Part shown: positions 24,032 to 32,321 of the stretch, in pieces
How the letters are laid out: every line of letters starts with the position of its first letter
Position numbering within the stretch: position 1 is the stretch's first letter
Assembly: GCA_046330435.1 (NCBI GenBank)
Contig: JAXLST010000007.1
Span: 357,063-421,062 of the forward strand
Origin: Ga0077560 sp046330435
Lineage (GTDB): Bacteria > Actinomycetota > Thermoleophilia > Miltoncostaeales > Miltoncostaeaceae
Direction of reading: 5' to 3'
DNA length: 64,000 nucleotides
The notes under the pieces: generated by a model
Database searches by the model: none
What the model was told of the DNA's origin: nothing
What the model saw: only the letters and a program-made list of their open reading frames with translations
Program-made: the position numbers and the translations under genes

Positions 24032-24976
24032 GTGACCACCGTGTCCCGTGACCTGCGCGGCCTCGTCCTGGACGGCGTCGCCCTCGACACCCCGCTGCGG
24101 GTGCAGGCCGTCGACGCCCTCGCCCTGGAGGAGCGGGCCGCCCGCCTGGTGTCCCGGTCGGTGAAGAAGGCCAGCAAGGTCGCCGGGCTGGAGCTGTCGG
24201 TGCGCTGCGTGGACCTCACCACGCTGGAGGGCATGGACACGCCGGGCAAGGTCCGCGCGCTGTGCGCCCGCGCGCTGCGCCCCGACCCGGAGGACCCGTC
24301 GCTGCACCCGGTGGCGGCGGTGTGCGTGTACGGCTCGCTGGTGACCGAGGCCCGCCACGCCCTGGGCGACGGGCCGGTGAAGGTCGCGAGCGTGGCCGGC
24401 GCGTTCCCGTCCGGGCAGAGCCACCTGCACGAGCGCCTGGAGGAGATCCGCCGCGCCGTGGAGGACGGGGCCCACGAGGTCGACATCGTCATCAACCGCG
24501 GGGCGCTGCTGTCGGGCCGCCTGGACGTGGTGCACGACGAGATCGCCGCCGCGAAGGCCGCCGTCGGCGACGCGCACCTCAAGACCATCCTGGAGACCGG
24601 CGAGCTGGGCTCCTACGAGATGGTGCGGCTCGCCTCGATGATCGCCATGGCCGCCGGCAGCGACGTCATCAAGACCTCCACCGGCAAGCTGCCGGTGAGC
24701 GCGACGCCGCCGGTGGCGCTGTGCATGGCCGAGGCCATCCGCGACTTCGGCGACCAGACCGGCCGGGTGGTGGGGCTCAAGCTCGCCGGCGGGGTCCGCA
24801 CCGCCAAGCAGGCGCTGGGGTACCTGGCCCTGGTGGCCGAGACCCTCGGCACCGACTGGCTCACGCCCGACCGCTTCCGGTTCGGCGCCTCCACGCTGCT
24901 GAACGACCTGGTGCTGCAGCTGCGGTTCCAGCGCACCGGCCGCTACCCGCGGCCCGGCGACCTCCCGGTGGACTGA
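24032..24976 (+). CDS. deoC: deoxyribose-phosphate aldolase
   Basis: A 314-residue protein that splits 2-deoxyribose-5-phosphate into acetaldehyde and glyceraldehyde-3-phosphate. The Schiff-base Lys is in 'SDVIKTSTGKLPV' (Lys214), the proton-relay Asp in 'HEVDIVINRGALL' (Asp151) and the second Lys in 'VGLKLAGGVRTAKQAL'. It belongs to the longer DeoC type (around 300 residues instead of 220-260), with an extra N-terminal segment 'LALEERAARLVSRSVKKASK'. GTG start with a -10-like element 6 nt upstream. Followed after 11 bp by the aldehyde dehydrogenase gene. Confidence 0.95.
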   Translation: MTTVSRDLRGLVLDGVALDTPLRVQAVDALALEERAARLVSRSVKKASKVAGLELSVRCVDLTTLEGMDTPGKVRALCARALRPDPEDPSLHPVAAVCVYGSLVTEARHALGDGPVKVASVAGAFPSGQSHLHERLEEIRRAVEDGAHEVDIVINRGALLSGRLDVVHDEIAAAKAAVGDAHLKTILETGELGSYEMVRLASMIAMAAGSDVIKTSTGKLPVSATPPVALCMAEAIRDFGDQTGRVVGLKLAGGVRTAKQALGYLALVAETLGTDWLTPDRFRFGASTLLNDLVLQLRFQRTGRYPRPGDLPVD

Positions 24977-24987
24977 TCGGTGACCTC

Positions 24988-26484
24988 ATGACGACCACTC
25001 CCCAGAACGACGCGGGCACGCAGGACCTGGCGGCGGCGTTCGCGGACTACGCCCCGTCCATCGAGGGACGGGACATCGTGGCGATCCGCCCCCGGTACGG
25101 GCTGCTGATCGACGGCGAGGAGCGCGAGGCGCGGGACGGCGCGGCGTTCGCGACCATCGAGCCGGCCACCGGGGACCACATCGCCGAGGTCGCGGAGGGA
25201 TCCGCCCAGGACGTCGACGACGCCGTCGCCGCGGCCCGCCGGGCGTACGAGACCACCTGGCGCGACATGCCGGGCCGCACCCGCGCCAAGTACCTGTTCC
25301 GCCTCGCCCGGCTGCTGCAGGACCGCTCCCGCGAGTTCGCGGTGCTGGAGACGATCGACGGCGGCAAGCCCATCCGGGAGTCCCGCGACGTCGACGTGCC
25401 GCTCGCGGCGGCCCACCTGTTCCACCACGCGGGCTGGGCCGACAAGCTCGAGTACGCGGTGCCGGGCATGACCGGGCGCCCGCTGGGCGTGGTGGGGCAG
25501 ATCACCCCGTGGAACTTCCCGCTGCTGATGGTGGCCTGGAAGATCGCCCCGGCCCTGGCGTGCGGCAACACCGTCGTGCTGAAGCCCGCCGAGACCACCC
25601 CGCTCACCGCCCTGCTGCTCGCCGAGCTCGCCCGCGAGGCCGGGTTCCCGCCCGGCGTGCTCAACGTGGTGACCGGGGCGGGGGCGACGGGCCAGGCGCT
25701 CGCGGCGCACCCGGGCGTCGACAAGGTGGCCTTCACGGGCTCAACCGAGGTGGGGAAGGCCATCCGGCGCGCCACCGCGGAGCGCGGCACCCGGCTCACG
25801 CTGGAACTGGGCGGCAAGGGCGCCCACATCGTGTTCGACGACGCCGCCCTGGACCAGGCGGTGGAGGGCATCGTCGACGGGATCTTCTTCAACCAGGGGC
25901 ACGTGTGCTGCGCCGGGTCGCGCCTGCTGGTGCAGGAGGGCATCGCCGGCGAGCTGCTGGGCCGGCTGCGGCGCCGCATCGAGCAGCTCCGCGTGGGGGA
26001 CCCGCTGGACAAGAACACCGACGTCGGGGCGATCAACTCCCACGCCCAGCTGGAGCGGATCCGCGGCTTCGTGGACGAGGCGCGCGACGGCGGCGCCGAG
26101 ATCACCCAGTCCTCCCGCGCGCTGCCGGAGCGGGGCTTCTACTTCCCGCCGACGATCGTGTCCGGCCTGGGCGGCTCCGAGACGATCTGCCGGGAGGAGG
26201 TCTTCGGGCCGGTGCTCGCCGTGCAGACGTTCCGCACCGAGGCGGAGGCCGTCGCCCGGGCGAACGCCACGCGCTACGGCCTGTCGGCCGGCGTGTGGAC
26301 CGAGAAGGGCTCGCGCATCCTGTGGATGTCGCAGCGCCTGCGCGCCGGGGTGGTGTGGGCCAACAGCTTCAACCGGTTCGACCCGGCGAGCCCGTTCGGG
26401 GGCATGCGGGAGTCCGGCTTCGGCCGCGAGGGCGGCCGGCAGGGCCTGCAGGAGTACCTGCGCCTGGAGCCGGTGGGCGCATGA
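24988..26484 (+). CDS. aldehyde dehydrogenase
   Basis: A 498-residue NAD(P)+-dependent ALDH of full length. Landmarks: 'GQITPWNFPLLM' and 'LKPAETTPLTA' (cofactor binding), 'AFTGSTEVGKAI', 'TLELGGKGAHIVF' (catalytic Glu), and 'NQGHVCCAGSRLLVQ' (catalytic Cys), then 'EEVFGPVL' and 'NSFNRFDPASPFGG' at the C-terminus. Positioned right after deoC, it most likely oxidises the acetaldehyde released there to acetate. The stop overlaps the next gene in ATGA. Confidence 0.93.
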   Translation: MTTTPQNDAGTQDLAAAFADYAPSIEGRDIVAIRPRYGLLIDGEEREARDGAAFATIEPATGDHIAEVAEGSAQDVDDAVAAARRAYETTWRDMPGRTRAKYLFRLARLLQDRSREFAVLETIDGGKPIRESRDVDVPLAAAHLFHHAGWADKLEYAVPGMTGRPLGVVGQITPWNFPLLMVAWKIAPALACGNTVVLKPAETTPLTALLLAELAREAGFPPGVLNVVTGAGATGQALAAHPGVDKVAFTGSTEVGKAIRRATAERGTRLTLELGGKGAHIVFDDAALDQAVEGIVDGIFFNQGHVCCAGSRLLVQEGIAGELLGRLRRRIEQLRVGDPLDKNTDVGAINSHAQLERIRGFVDEARDGGAEITQSSRALPERGFYFPPTIVSGLGGSETICREEVFGPVLAVQTFRTEAEAVARANATRYGLSAGVWTEKGSRILWMSQRLRAGVVWANSFNRFDPASPFGGMRESGFGREGGRQGLQEYLRLEPVGA

Positions 26485-27323
26485 GCGACCGCGTGGAGGT
26501 CCGCAAGACGTACAAGCTGTTCATCGGGGGCGCGTTCCCGCGGTCCGAGTCGGGCCGCACGTTCCCGGTGGCGGCCCCGGACGGCGCGGTGCTGGCGCAC
26601 GTGGCCCAGGCGTCCCGCAAGGACGTGCGCGACGCGGTTCGCGCCGCCCGCGGCGCCCAGGAGTCGTGGGCCGGGCGCACCCCGTACAACCGGGGGCAGA
26701 TCCTGTACCGCATCGCCGAGGTGCTGGAGGGCCGCGCCGCGCAGCTGGCCGCCGAGCTCGAGGCCGTTGGCGCGCCCGCCGACGCGGCCCGGGCGGACGT
26801 GGAGGCCGCCGTGGACGGCGCGGTCTACTGGGCGGGGTTCGCCGACAAGCTCGACATGCTCGTCGGCGGCGTCAACCCCGTGGCCGGACCCTTCCTGAAC
26901 CTCTCGAACGCCGTGCCCATGGGCGTCTGCGCCCTCGCCTGCCCCGACGACGGCGGGGTGCGGGGCGTGCTGGGCCTGGTGTGCCCGGCCATCATGGCCG
27001 GCAACGCGGTGGTCGCCGTCGCCGGGGGCCCGGCGGCGCTGGTGACCAGCACGCTGGGCGAGGTCGTCGCGACCTCCGACGTCCCCGGCGGGGTCGTGAA
27101 CCTGCTCACCGGCGACCACGCCCAGCTGCTGCCGTGGCTCGCCGACCACGACGACGTCGACCAGATCGACCTCTCCGGCGCCCCCGAGGCGCTGCTGGGC
27201 GACCTGCGCGCCCGCACGGCGGAGAACCTCAAGCGCGCCTCGCACACCCGCGGCGCCGAGGACCTGCGCACCGCCCTGGCGTTCTGCGAGATCCGCACCG
27301 TCTGGCACCCCGCGAGAATCTGA
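26481..27323 (+). CDS. truncated aldehyde dehydrogenase-family protein without catalytic Cys
   Basis: A 280-residue ALDH homologue that overlaps the preceding ALDH gene by 4 bp. It keeps the N-terminal oligomerisation and cofactor half ('YKLFIGGAFPRSESGRTFPV', 'VLGLVCPAIMAGNAVVAVAG', 'VVNLLTGDHAQLL') but ends before the catalytic-Cys domain. The cofactor Lys of L-K-P-A-E is replaced (AVAGGPAAL). It ends at a regular stop with normal codon use, so it does not look like random decay. It may be a non-catalytic partner subunit of the ALDH before it; that role is inference. Confidence 0.82.
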   Translation: MSDRVEVRKTYKLFIGGAFPRSESGRTFPVAAPDGAVLAHVAQASRKDVRDAVRAARGAQESWAGRTPYNRGQILYRIAEVLEGRAAQLAAELEAVGAPADAARADVEAAVDGAVYWAGFADKLDMLVGGVNPVAGPFLNLSNAVPMGVCALACPDDGGVRGVLGLVCPAIMAGNAVVAVAGGPAALVTSTLGEVVATSDVPGGVVNLLTGDHAQLLPWLADHDDVDQIDLSGAPEALLGDLRARTAENLKRASHTRGAEDLRTALAFCEIRTVWHPARI

Positions 27324-27333
27324 GGTCCCCCGA

Positions 27334-28236
27334 GTGATCGAGCTCTCCGGCGAGGTCGCAACCGCCCTCGCGTCCGGCCGCGCCGTCGTCGCCCTGGAGT
27401 CGACGATCATCGCCCACGGGCTGCCGCGGCCCGACAACCTGGAGATCGCCCGCCGCATCGAGGGGTGCGTGCGCGACCAGGGCGCGGTGCCGGCCACCAT
27501 CGCCGTCCTGGACGGCGTGATCCACGTGGGGCTCGCACCGGAGCTGCTGGAGCAGGTGGCCCGGCGGGAGGACATCACCAAGGCCAGCATCCGCGACCTG
27601 CCCGGCGTGGTGGCGGGCGGGCGCAGCGCGGCGACCACCGTGGCGAGCACCGCCCACATCGCGCACCTGGCCGGGATCCGGGTGTTCGCGACGGGCGGCC
27701 TGGGGGGCGTGCACCGCGGGGCGTCGGACACCTTCGACGAGTCGGCGGACCTGCCGGCCCTCGCCCAGACCCCCATCGTCGTGGTGTGCGCGGGGGTGAA
27801 GTCCATCCTGGACGTGCCGGCGACGCTGGAGCGCATGGAGACCCTGTCGATCCCCGTGGTGGGCTTCGGCACCGACCGCTTCCCGGGCTTCTACCTGGCG
27901 GACTCCGGGCACCCGGCGCCGGGCCGCGTCGACACCCAGCAGGAGGTGGCGGCGATGGCCGAGTACCGCACCCGCCTGCGCATGCCCCAGGCGATCGTGG
28001 TCGCCAACCCCCTGCCCGCCGGCGAGCAGGTGGACCCCGCCCTGCACGACCGCGTGCTGACGGCCGCGCTGGCCGCCGCGGAGGCGCAGGGCGTGCGCGG
28101 CAAGGACGCCACGCCGTTCGTGCTGGCGCACTTCCACGACAACACGCACGGCGAGAGCATGCGCGCGAACGTGCGGCTGGTGATGCGCAACGCGGAGCTG
28201 GCCGCCCGGATCGCCACGGCGATGCACGGGGCATGA
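27334..28236 (+). CDS. psuG: pseudouridine-5'-phosphate glycosidase
   Basis: A 300-residue protein that splits pseudouridine-5'-phosphate into uracil and ribose-5-phosphate. Signatures: 'VVALESTIIAHGLPRPDN' at the N-terminus, 'GAVPATIAVLDGVIHVGL', 'KASIRDLP' (active-site Lys), 'GRSAATTVASTAHIAHLAGI', 'VFATGGLGGVHRGA', and 'ANPLPAGEQVD'. Length is standard for PsuG. GTG start 10 bp after the truncated ALDH, and the stop overlaps the kinase gene in ATGA, giving the common psuG-psuK pair. Confidence 0.95.
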   Translation: MIELSGEVATALASGRAVVALESTIIAHGLPRPDNLEIARRIEGCVRDQGAVPATIAVLDGVIHVGLAPELLEQVARREDITKASIRDLPGVVAGGRSAATTVASTAHIAHLAGIRVFATGGLGGVHRGASDTFDESADLPALAQTPIVVVCAGVKSILDVPATLERMETLSIPVVGFGTDRFPGFYLADSGHPAPGRVDTQQEVAAMAEYRTRLRMPQAIVVANPLPAGEQVDPALHDRVLTAALAAAEAQGVRGKDATPFVLAHFHDNTHGESMRANVRLVMRNAELAARIATAMHGA

Positions 28237-29244
28237 CCCCCTCGCCGGGCGCCACGGTGGTGGTGCTGGGCGACGTCATGACCGACGTCATCGCCCGCTA
28301 CTCGGGCGTCCTCGCCGTGGGCAGCGACACGGCCGCACAGGTCGTGCTGCGCCCCGGCGGGGCGGCGGCGAACACCGCGGCGTGGCTGGGGCACCTGGGC
28401 GCCGCGTGCGTGTTCTGCGGGTGCGTCGGCGACGACGCCCTGGGCCGGGACGCCGCCGCCGCGCTCCGCGCACTGGGGGTGGAGGCCCGCCTGGAGGTGG
28501 CGCCGGACGCCGCCACCGGCACCTGCGTGGTGCTCGTGGACGACACCGGTGAGCGCACGATGCTGCCGGACGCCGGCGCCAACACCCTGCTCGCCGCGCC
28601 CGACGTGGTCGTGCCCGGCGGCCACCTGCACGCCAGCGGCTACACGCTGCTCAACCCCGGCAGCCGCCCGGCGGGGGCGGCCGCGCTGGCCGCCGCCCGC
28701 GCGGCGGGCATGACCACCTCCGTGGACCCGGCATCCGCGGCGCCCCTGGCGGCGATGGGCGCCGCCGCGTTCCGGTCGCTCATCGCGGGCGTGGACCTGG
28801 TGTTCGTCACGCCCGACGAGGCGGAGGTCCTGTGCGGCACCCGCGACCCGGACCGCGCGGCCGCGGACCTGCTGGCCGCCCACCGGGAGGTGGTGCTCAA
28901 GCTGGGCGCCGCGGGGGCCAGGTGGCACGGCCCGGGCGGCGCGGGTGGCCCAGGTGCCCGCCGCGGCCCTGCCGGGGCCGGTGGTGGACACCACGGGCGC
29001 GGGCGACGCCTTCGCCGCGGCCTTCCTGGCGGCGCGGGCGGACGGGCGGGACCCGCAGGCCGCCCTGCGCGCGGCGTGCGCGCTGGCGGCGGCGGTGTGC
29101 GCTCAGCCCGGGGCGCGGCCGGCGAGCACGTCGGCCATCGCGGCCACCACGGCTGGCGACGGGCCGCCACGCGGCAGCTCGATGGTGACCTCCGGCAGCC
29201 GCCGGTCGGCGGACCAGTCGCCCAGCGACCCCGGGGTGGCGTAG
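28233..29244 (+). pseudogene. psuK: PfkB-family sugar kinase (pseudouridine kinase), frameshifted
   Basis: Starts at ATG 28233, overlapping psuG. Residues 1-235 are a normal ribokinase fold ('VVLGDVMTDVIARYSG', 'RPGGAAANTAAWLGHLG', 'VTPDEAEVLCG'). At about 28930-28945, in a GC-rich run, the frame shifts by +1. The second PfkB signature with the catalytic Asp, 'VVDTTGAGDAFAAAF', is only readable in the next frame, which ends at 29244. Restoring one base gives a protein of about 335 residues. The tail overlaps the convergent peptidase gene. Expected role: phosphorylation of pseudouridine for PsuG, judged from the neighbour. Confidence 0.8.
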
Positions 29245-29996
29245 CCCACCGACCGGGCCAGCGGCAGGCCGGTGCGTCGGGAGATCCACCGCGCCAGCGG
29301 GCCGAGGTCCGGGTCCTCCACCAGCCGCTGCGGCGCGTGGAGGTTGAGCAGGGAGGTGGGCGCCAGGCGGCGCATGAGCCCCAGGATCGCCCGGGTCTCG
29401 GGCTCCGAGGCGGGCCGCGGGCCGGGACGCACCGCCGGTCCCCAGCTGCGCGACGGGAAGTTGCGGTTCAGGTCCACGTCGTGCGCGTTGCGGCGGGTGC
29501 GGCGCGCGTAGCCGTCCGGGTTGGCGATGGTCACCACCGCCGCGCGCAGGCCGCCCTGCGGCACGCGGGCCAGGCCCCGGGCGAGGGCCCAGGCGGCCTG
29601 GGGCTCGTCCCCGTGGATCGCGCCCATCACCAGCAGGCCGGTGTCCCCGTCGGGGAGCCGCACCGTCATGGGGCGGCCCTCGACGGACCGCCCGAACACG
29701 TACGGGTACGGCCGGGCAGGGCCCATCGCCACCGTGGCCGACAGGTCCATGGCCACGCCGCCCTCCACCGTGACGGCGACCGCCGCGGAGATGCGGCCGG
29801 GGGCCGCGTCGCCCACCAGCCGCCGGCCGGCGGCGGTGGGGACCATCCGCACCGTCTGCGGCGTGGGCGCGCCCTGCAGCAGCACGCGGGTGCGTCCCAG
29901 CTCGGCCCCGCCGCGGGTGCCCGCGACGACCCGCAGGATCGCCGAGGGCGGGGCGGTGACCCGCGCCGACACCAGGCACGGCGTCTCGCAGGTCAC
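29103..29996 (-). CDS. M14-family zinc carboxypeptidase-like protein
   Basis: About 297 residues from GTG 29996. The zinc site of M14 peptidases is visible: 'GAIHGDEPQAAWAL' (His and Glu ligands), then 'ANPDGYARRTRRNAHDVDLNRNFPS' (substrate-binding Arg/Asn) and 'LLNLHAPQRL' (third ligand His), with 'EVTIELPRG' bearing the catalytic Glu. An Ig-like strand region precedes the peptidase. The MpaA-like group trims murein peptides or other short peptides. The homologous frame extends upstream to 30053, where CTG overlaps the stop of add, and contains no ATG/GTG/TTG; a CTG start or a lost start codon are both possible. Confidence 0.75.
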   Translation of the reverse strand: MTCETPCLVSARVTAPPSAILRVVAGTRGGAELGRTRVLLQGAPTPQTVRMVPTAAGRRLVGDAAPGRISAAVAVTVEGGVAMDLSATVAMGPARPYPYVFGRSVEGRPMTVRLPDGDTGLLVMGAIHGDEPQAAWALARGLARVPQGGLRAAVVTIANPDGYARRTRRNAHDVDLNRNFPSRSWGPAVRPGPRPASEPETRAILGLMRRLAPTSLLNLHAPQRLVEDPDLGPLARWISRRTGLPLARSVGYATPGSLGDWSADRRLPEVTIELPRGGPSPAVVAAMADVLAGRAPG

Positions 29997-30049
29997 CTCG
30001 ATCGCCGGCAGTCCCCGCGAGGTGGCGGGGACCGTGACGGGGCCGCCGG

Positions 30050-31123
30050 TCAGCCGTCGGCCCCCAGCATCGCGAAGCCGGGCTTGATGACCCGGTTGAT
30101 GATCGCCAGCCGCTGGTCGAACGGCAGGAACGCGCTCTTCATCGCGTTGATGGTGGACCACCGCACGTCGTTGAGCGTCCAGCCGAAGGCCTCGCCCAGC
30201 AGCCGGTACTCGTTGCTGAGCGTGGTGTTGCTCATGAGCCGGTTGTCGGTGTTCACCGTCACCCGGTACCGCAGGGCGGCGAGCATCCCGATGGGGTGCT
30301 TGTCGATGGACGGCACCGCGCCCACGTGGACGTTGCTGGACGGGCACATCTCCAGCGTCACGCGCCGGTCGCGCACGAACGCCGCCAGGCGGCCCAGGTG
30401 GTACTCGCCGTCCGGGCCGGTGGTGATGTCGTCGATGATCCGCACGCCGTGGCCCAGCCGCTCGGCGCCGCACACGTGCAGGGCCTCCGCGATGGACGGC
30501 AGGCCGAAGGCCTCCCCGGCGTGGATCGTGATGTGGAAGTTCTCCCGCATCACCAGCGAGAAGGCGTCCAGGTGGCGGGCCGGCGGGTGCCCGGCCTCGG
30601 GCCCGGCGATGTCGAACCCGCACACCCCCTGGTCGCGGTGGCGCAGCGCGAGCTCGGCGATCTCCCGGCTGCTGGCGCGCTGCCGCATCGCGGAGCACAG
30701 CACCCGCAGGGTGATCCCGCGGCCGCTGCCGCCGCGCTCGAAGCCGGCGAGGACGGCCTCGACGATCTCGTCCAGGCCCAGCCCGCGGTCCTGGTGGAGC
30801 TCCGGCGCGAAGCGGATCTCGGCGTACACGACGCCGTCGTCCGCGAGGTCCTGGGCGCACTCGGCGGCGACCCGCTCCAGCGCCTCCCGGGTCTGCATCA
30901 CCGCCACGGTGTGCGCGAACGTCTCCAGGTAGAGGACCAGGTCGTTGCGGTTCGCCCCCCGGCTGATGACCTCCCGGAGCTCGTCCGGGTCGGTGGTGGG
31001 GAGCCCGTCGTAGCCGCCCTCGGCGGCGAGGTCCACGATCGTCTGGGGACGCAGGCCCCCGTCGAGGTGGTCGTGGAGGAGGACCTTCGGGGCCCTCGTG
31101 ATGTCTTCGATGTTCATCGTCAT
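30050..31123 (-). CDS. add: adenosine deaminase
   Basis: A 357-residue protein from ATG 31123. This start is preferred because a TACGCT -10 (31131-31136) lies exactly 7 nt upstream; GTG 31129 is one base from that box. Metal ligands and active-site motifs: 'LLHDHLDGGLRP' (HxH), 'ITIHAGEAFGLPSI' (third His and catalytic Glu), 'LGHGVRIIDD', 'MCPSSNVHVGAV', and 'VTVNTDNRLMS' (Asp pair). The protein converts adenosine and deoxyadenosine to (deoxy)inosine, feeding PNP. It lies on the minus strand, convergent with psuK and divergent from the HAD/cdd/deoA operon. Confidence 0.95.
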   Translation of the reverse strand: MTMNIEDITRAPKVLLHDHLDGGLRPQTIVDLAAEGGYDGLPTTDPDELREVISRGANRNDLVLYLETFAHTVAVMQTREALERVAAECAQDLADDGVVYAEIRFAPELHQDRGLGLDEIVEAVLAGFERGGSGRGITLRVLCSAMRQRASSREIAELALRHRDQGVCGFDIAGPEAGHPPARHLDAFSLVMRENFHITIHAGEAFGLPSIAEALHVCGAERLGHGVRIIDDITTGPDGEYHLGRLAAFVRDRRVTLEMCPSSNVHVGAVPSIDKHPIGMLAALRYRVTVNTDNRLMSNTTLSNEYRLLGEAFGWTLNDVRWSTINAMKSAFLPFDQRLAIINRVIKPGFAMLGADG

Positions 31124-31130
31124 GTCCACG

Positions 31131-31136
31131 AGCGTA
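31131..31136 (-). promoter_or_regulatory. -10 element of add (leaderless)
   Basis: TACGCT on the minus strand, 7 nt before ATG 31123. It decides the start of add. Confidence 0.55.
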
Positions 31137-31197
31137 GACCACCGGATGACGGTCGCCCACGCACGCGCTGTTGCATCTGGAACCCGGGGGCCGGGCG

Positions 31198-31203
31198 TAC
31201 ACT
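31198..31203 (+). promoter_or_regulatory. -10 element of the HAD-cdd-deoA operon (leaderless)
   Basis: TACACT ending 6 nt before ATG 31210. With the add promoter it forms a divergent leaderless pair in a gap of 86 bp. Confidence 0.55.
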
Positions 31204-31209
31204 CGCCCG

Positions 31210-31923
31210 ATGGACTTCACGGTGATCGGGGTGGACGGCGACGACACCCTGTGGCACAGCGAGGGGCACTTCGTGCTCACCGAGCAGCGGTTCACGGAGC
31301 TGCTCGCCCCCTGGGTGGACGCCGAGACGGTGCACGCCACCCTCCTGGAGACCGAGCGCCGCAACCTGCGGCACTTCGGCTACGGGGTGAAGGGCTTCAC
31401 GCTCTCGATGGTCGAGACCGCGCTGCAGCTCACGGACCACCGCGTCGACGGCCGGCGCATCGAGGAGATCATCGGCCTGGGCAAGGAGCTGCTCGCCCAC
31501 CCGGTGGAGCTCCTGGACGGTGTCGCCGACACGCTGGAGGTCCTCGCACGCCGGTACCGGCTGGTGCTGGTGACCAAGGGCGACCTGTTCCACCAGGAGA
31601 GCAAGGTCGCGGCGTCCGGCGTCGCCGAGCGGTTCGAGCGCATCGAGATCGTCGCCGAGAAGGACGTCCCCACCTACGCCCGCGTGCTGGCCCGCATGGG
31701 CGTCGCCCCGGCGGCGTTCTGCATGGTCGGGAACTCCGTGCGGTCCGACATCGTGCCGGTGCTGGAGCTGGGGGGCGCGGGGATCCACGTGCCGTACCAC
31801 GTCACATGGGCGCTGGAGCACGCGGAGGTGGAGCTGGGGCATCCCCGGATGGCCGGGGTCGCCGGCATCCGCGAGGTGCCGGATGCGATCGCGGCGCTGG
31901 AGGCGGAGCGATGGGCGGCGTGA
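31210..31923 (+). CDS. HAD-superfamily hydrolase (probable phosphatase)
   Basis: A 237-residue haloacid dehalogenase-fold protein. Motif I is VDGDDTLW with nucleophile Asp9 and acid Asp11. Motif II is 'LVLVTKGDLF' (Thr), motif III has the Lys in 'EIVAEKDVPTYARVL', and motif IV is 'CMVGNSVRSDIVPVLE' with Asp. A helical cap lies between residues 20 and 100. It resembles 5'-nucleotidase or sugar-phosphatase HADs. Placed at the head of an operon with cdd and deoA, it could dephosphorylate nucleotides to nucleosides; substrate unproven. Confidence 0.88.
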   Translation: MDFTVIGVDGDDTLWHSEGHFVLTEQRFTELLAPWVDAETVHATLLETERRNLRHFGYGVKGFTLSMVETALQLTDHRVDGRRIEEIIGLGKELLAHPVELLDGVADTLEVLARRYRLVLVTKGDLFHQESKVAASGVAERFERIEIVAEKDVPTYARVLARMGVAPAAFCMVGNSVRSDIVPVLELGGAGIHVPYHVTWALEHAEVELGHPRMAGVAGIREVPDAIAALEAERWAA

Positions 31924-32321
31924 ACGTCGACTGGGACCTGCTGCGGCGCGAGGCCGTGGCCATGACCCGCCGGGCGTACGCCCCGTACAGCGGGGTGCTG
32001 GTGGGGGCGTGCGCCCTCACCGACGACGGCCGCCTGGTGCGCGGCTGCAACGTCGAGAACGCCAGCTACGGGCTCACCCTCTGCGCCGAGTGCGGCCTGG
32101 TGAGCGACCTGGCCGCCACGGGCGGCGGGCGCCTGGTGGCGATCGCCGTGGTCGCCGGCGACGGCGCGGCGCTGGCGCCGTGCGGCCGGTGCCGGCAGCT
32201 GCTGTTCGAGCACGGCGGGCCCGGCCTGCTGCTCGACGACCCGGAGGGGCCGGTGCGCATGGACGTCATGCTGCCCGGGGCGTTCGGGCCCGCCGACCTC
32301 GGCACGAGGGCCGGCACGTGA
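31911..32321 (+). CDS. cdd: cytidine deaminase
   Basis: A 136-residue homotetramer-type cytidine deaminase that converts (deoxy)cytidine to (deoxy)uridine. Active-site elements: 'YSGVLVGACAL', 'GCNVENASYGLTLCAECG' (zinc Cys58 and catalytic Glu60) and 'APCGRCRQLL' (Cys91, Cys94). ATG 31911 is chosen because GGAGG ends 7 bases upstream. GTG 31920, overlapping the HAD stop, is an alternative. The stop overlaps deoA in GTGA, so HAD, cdd and deoA form one operon. Confidence 0.94.
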   Translation: MGGVNVDWDLLRREAVAMTRRAYAPYSGVLVGACALTDDGRLVRGCNVENASYGLTLCAECGLVSDLAATGGGRLVAIAVVAGDGAALAPCGRCRQLLFEHGGPGLLLDDPEGPVRMDVMLPGAFGPADLGTRAGT

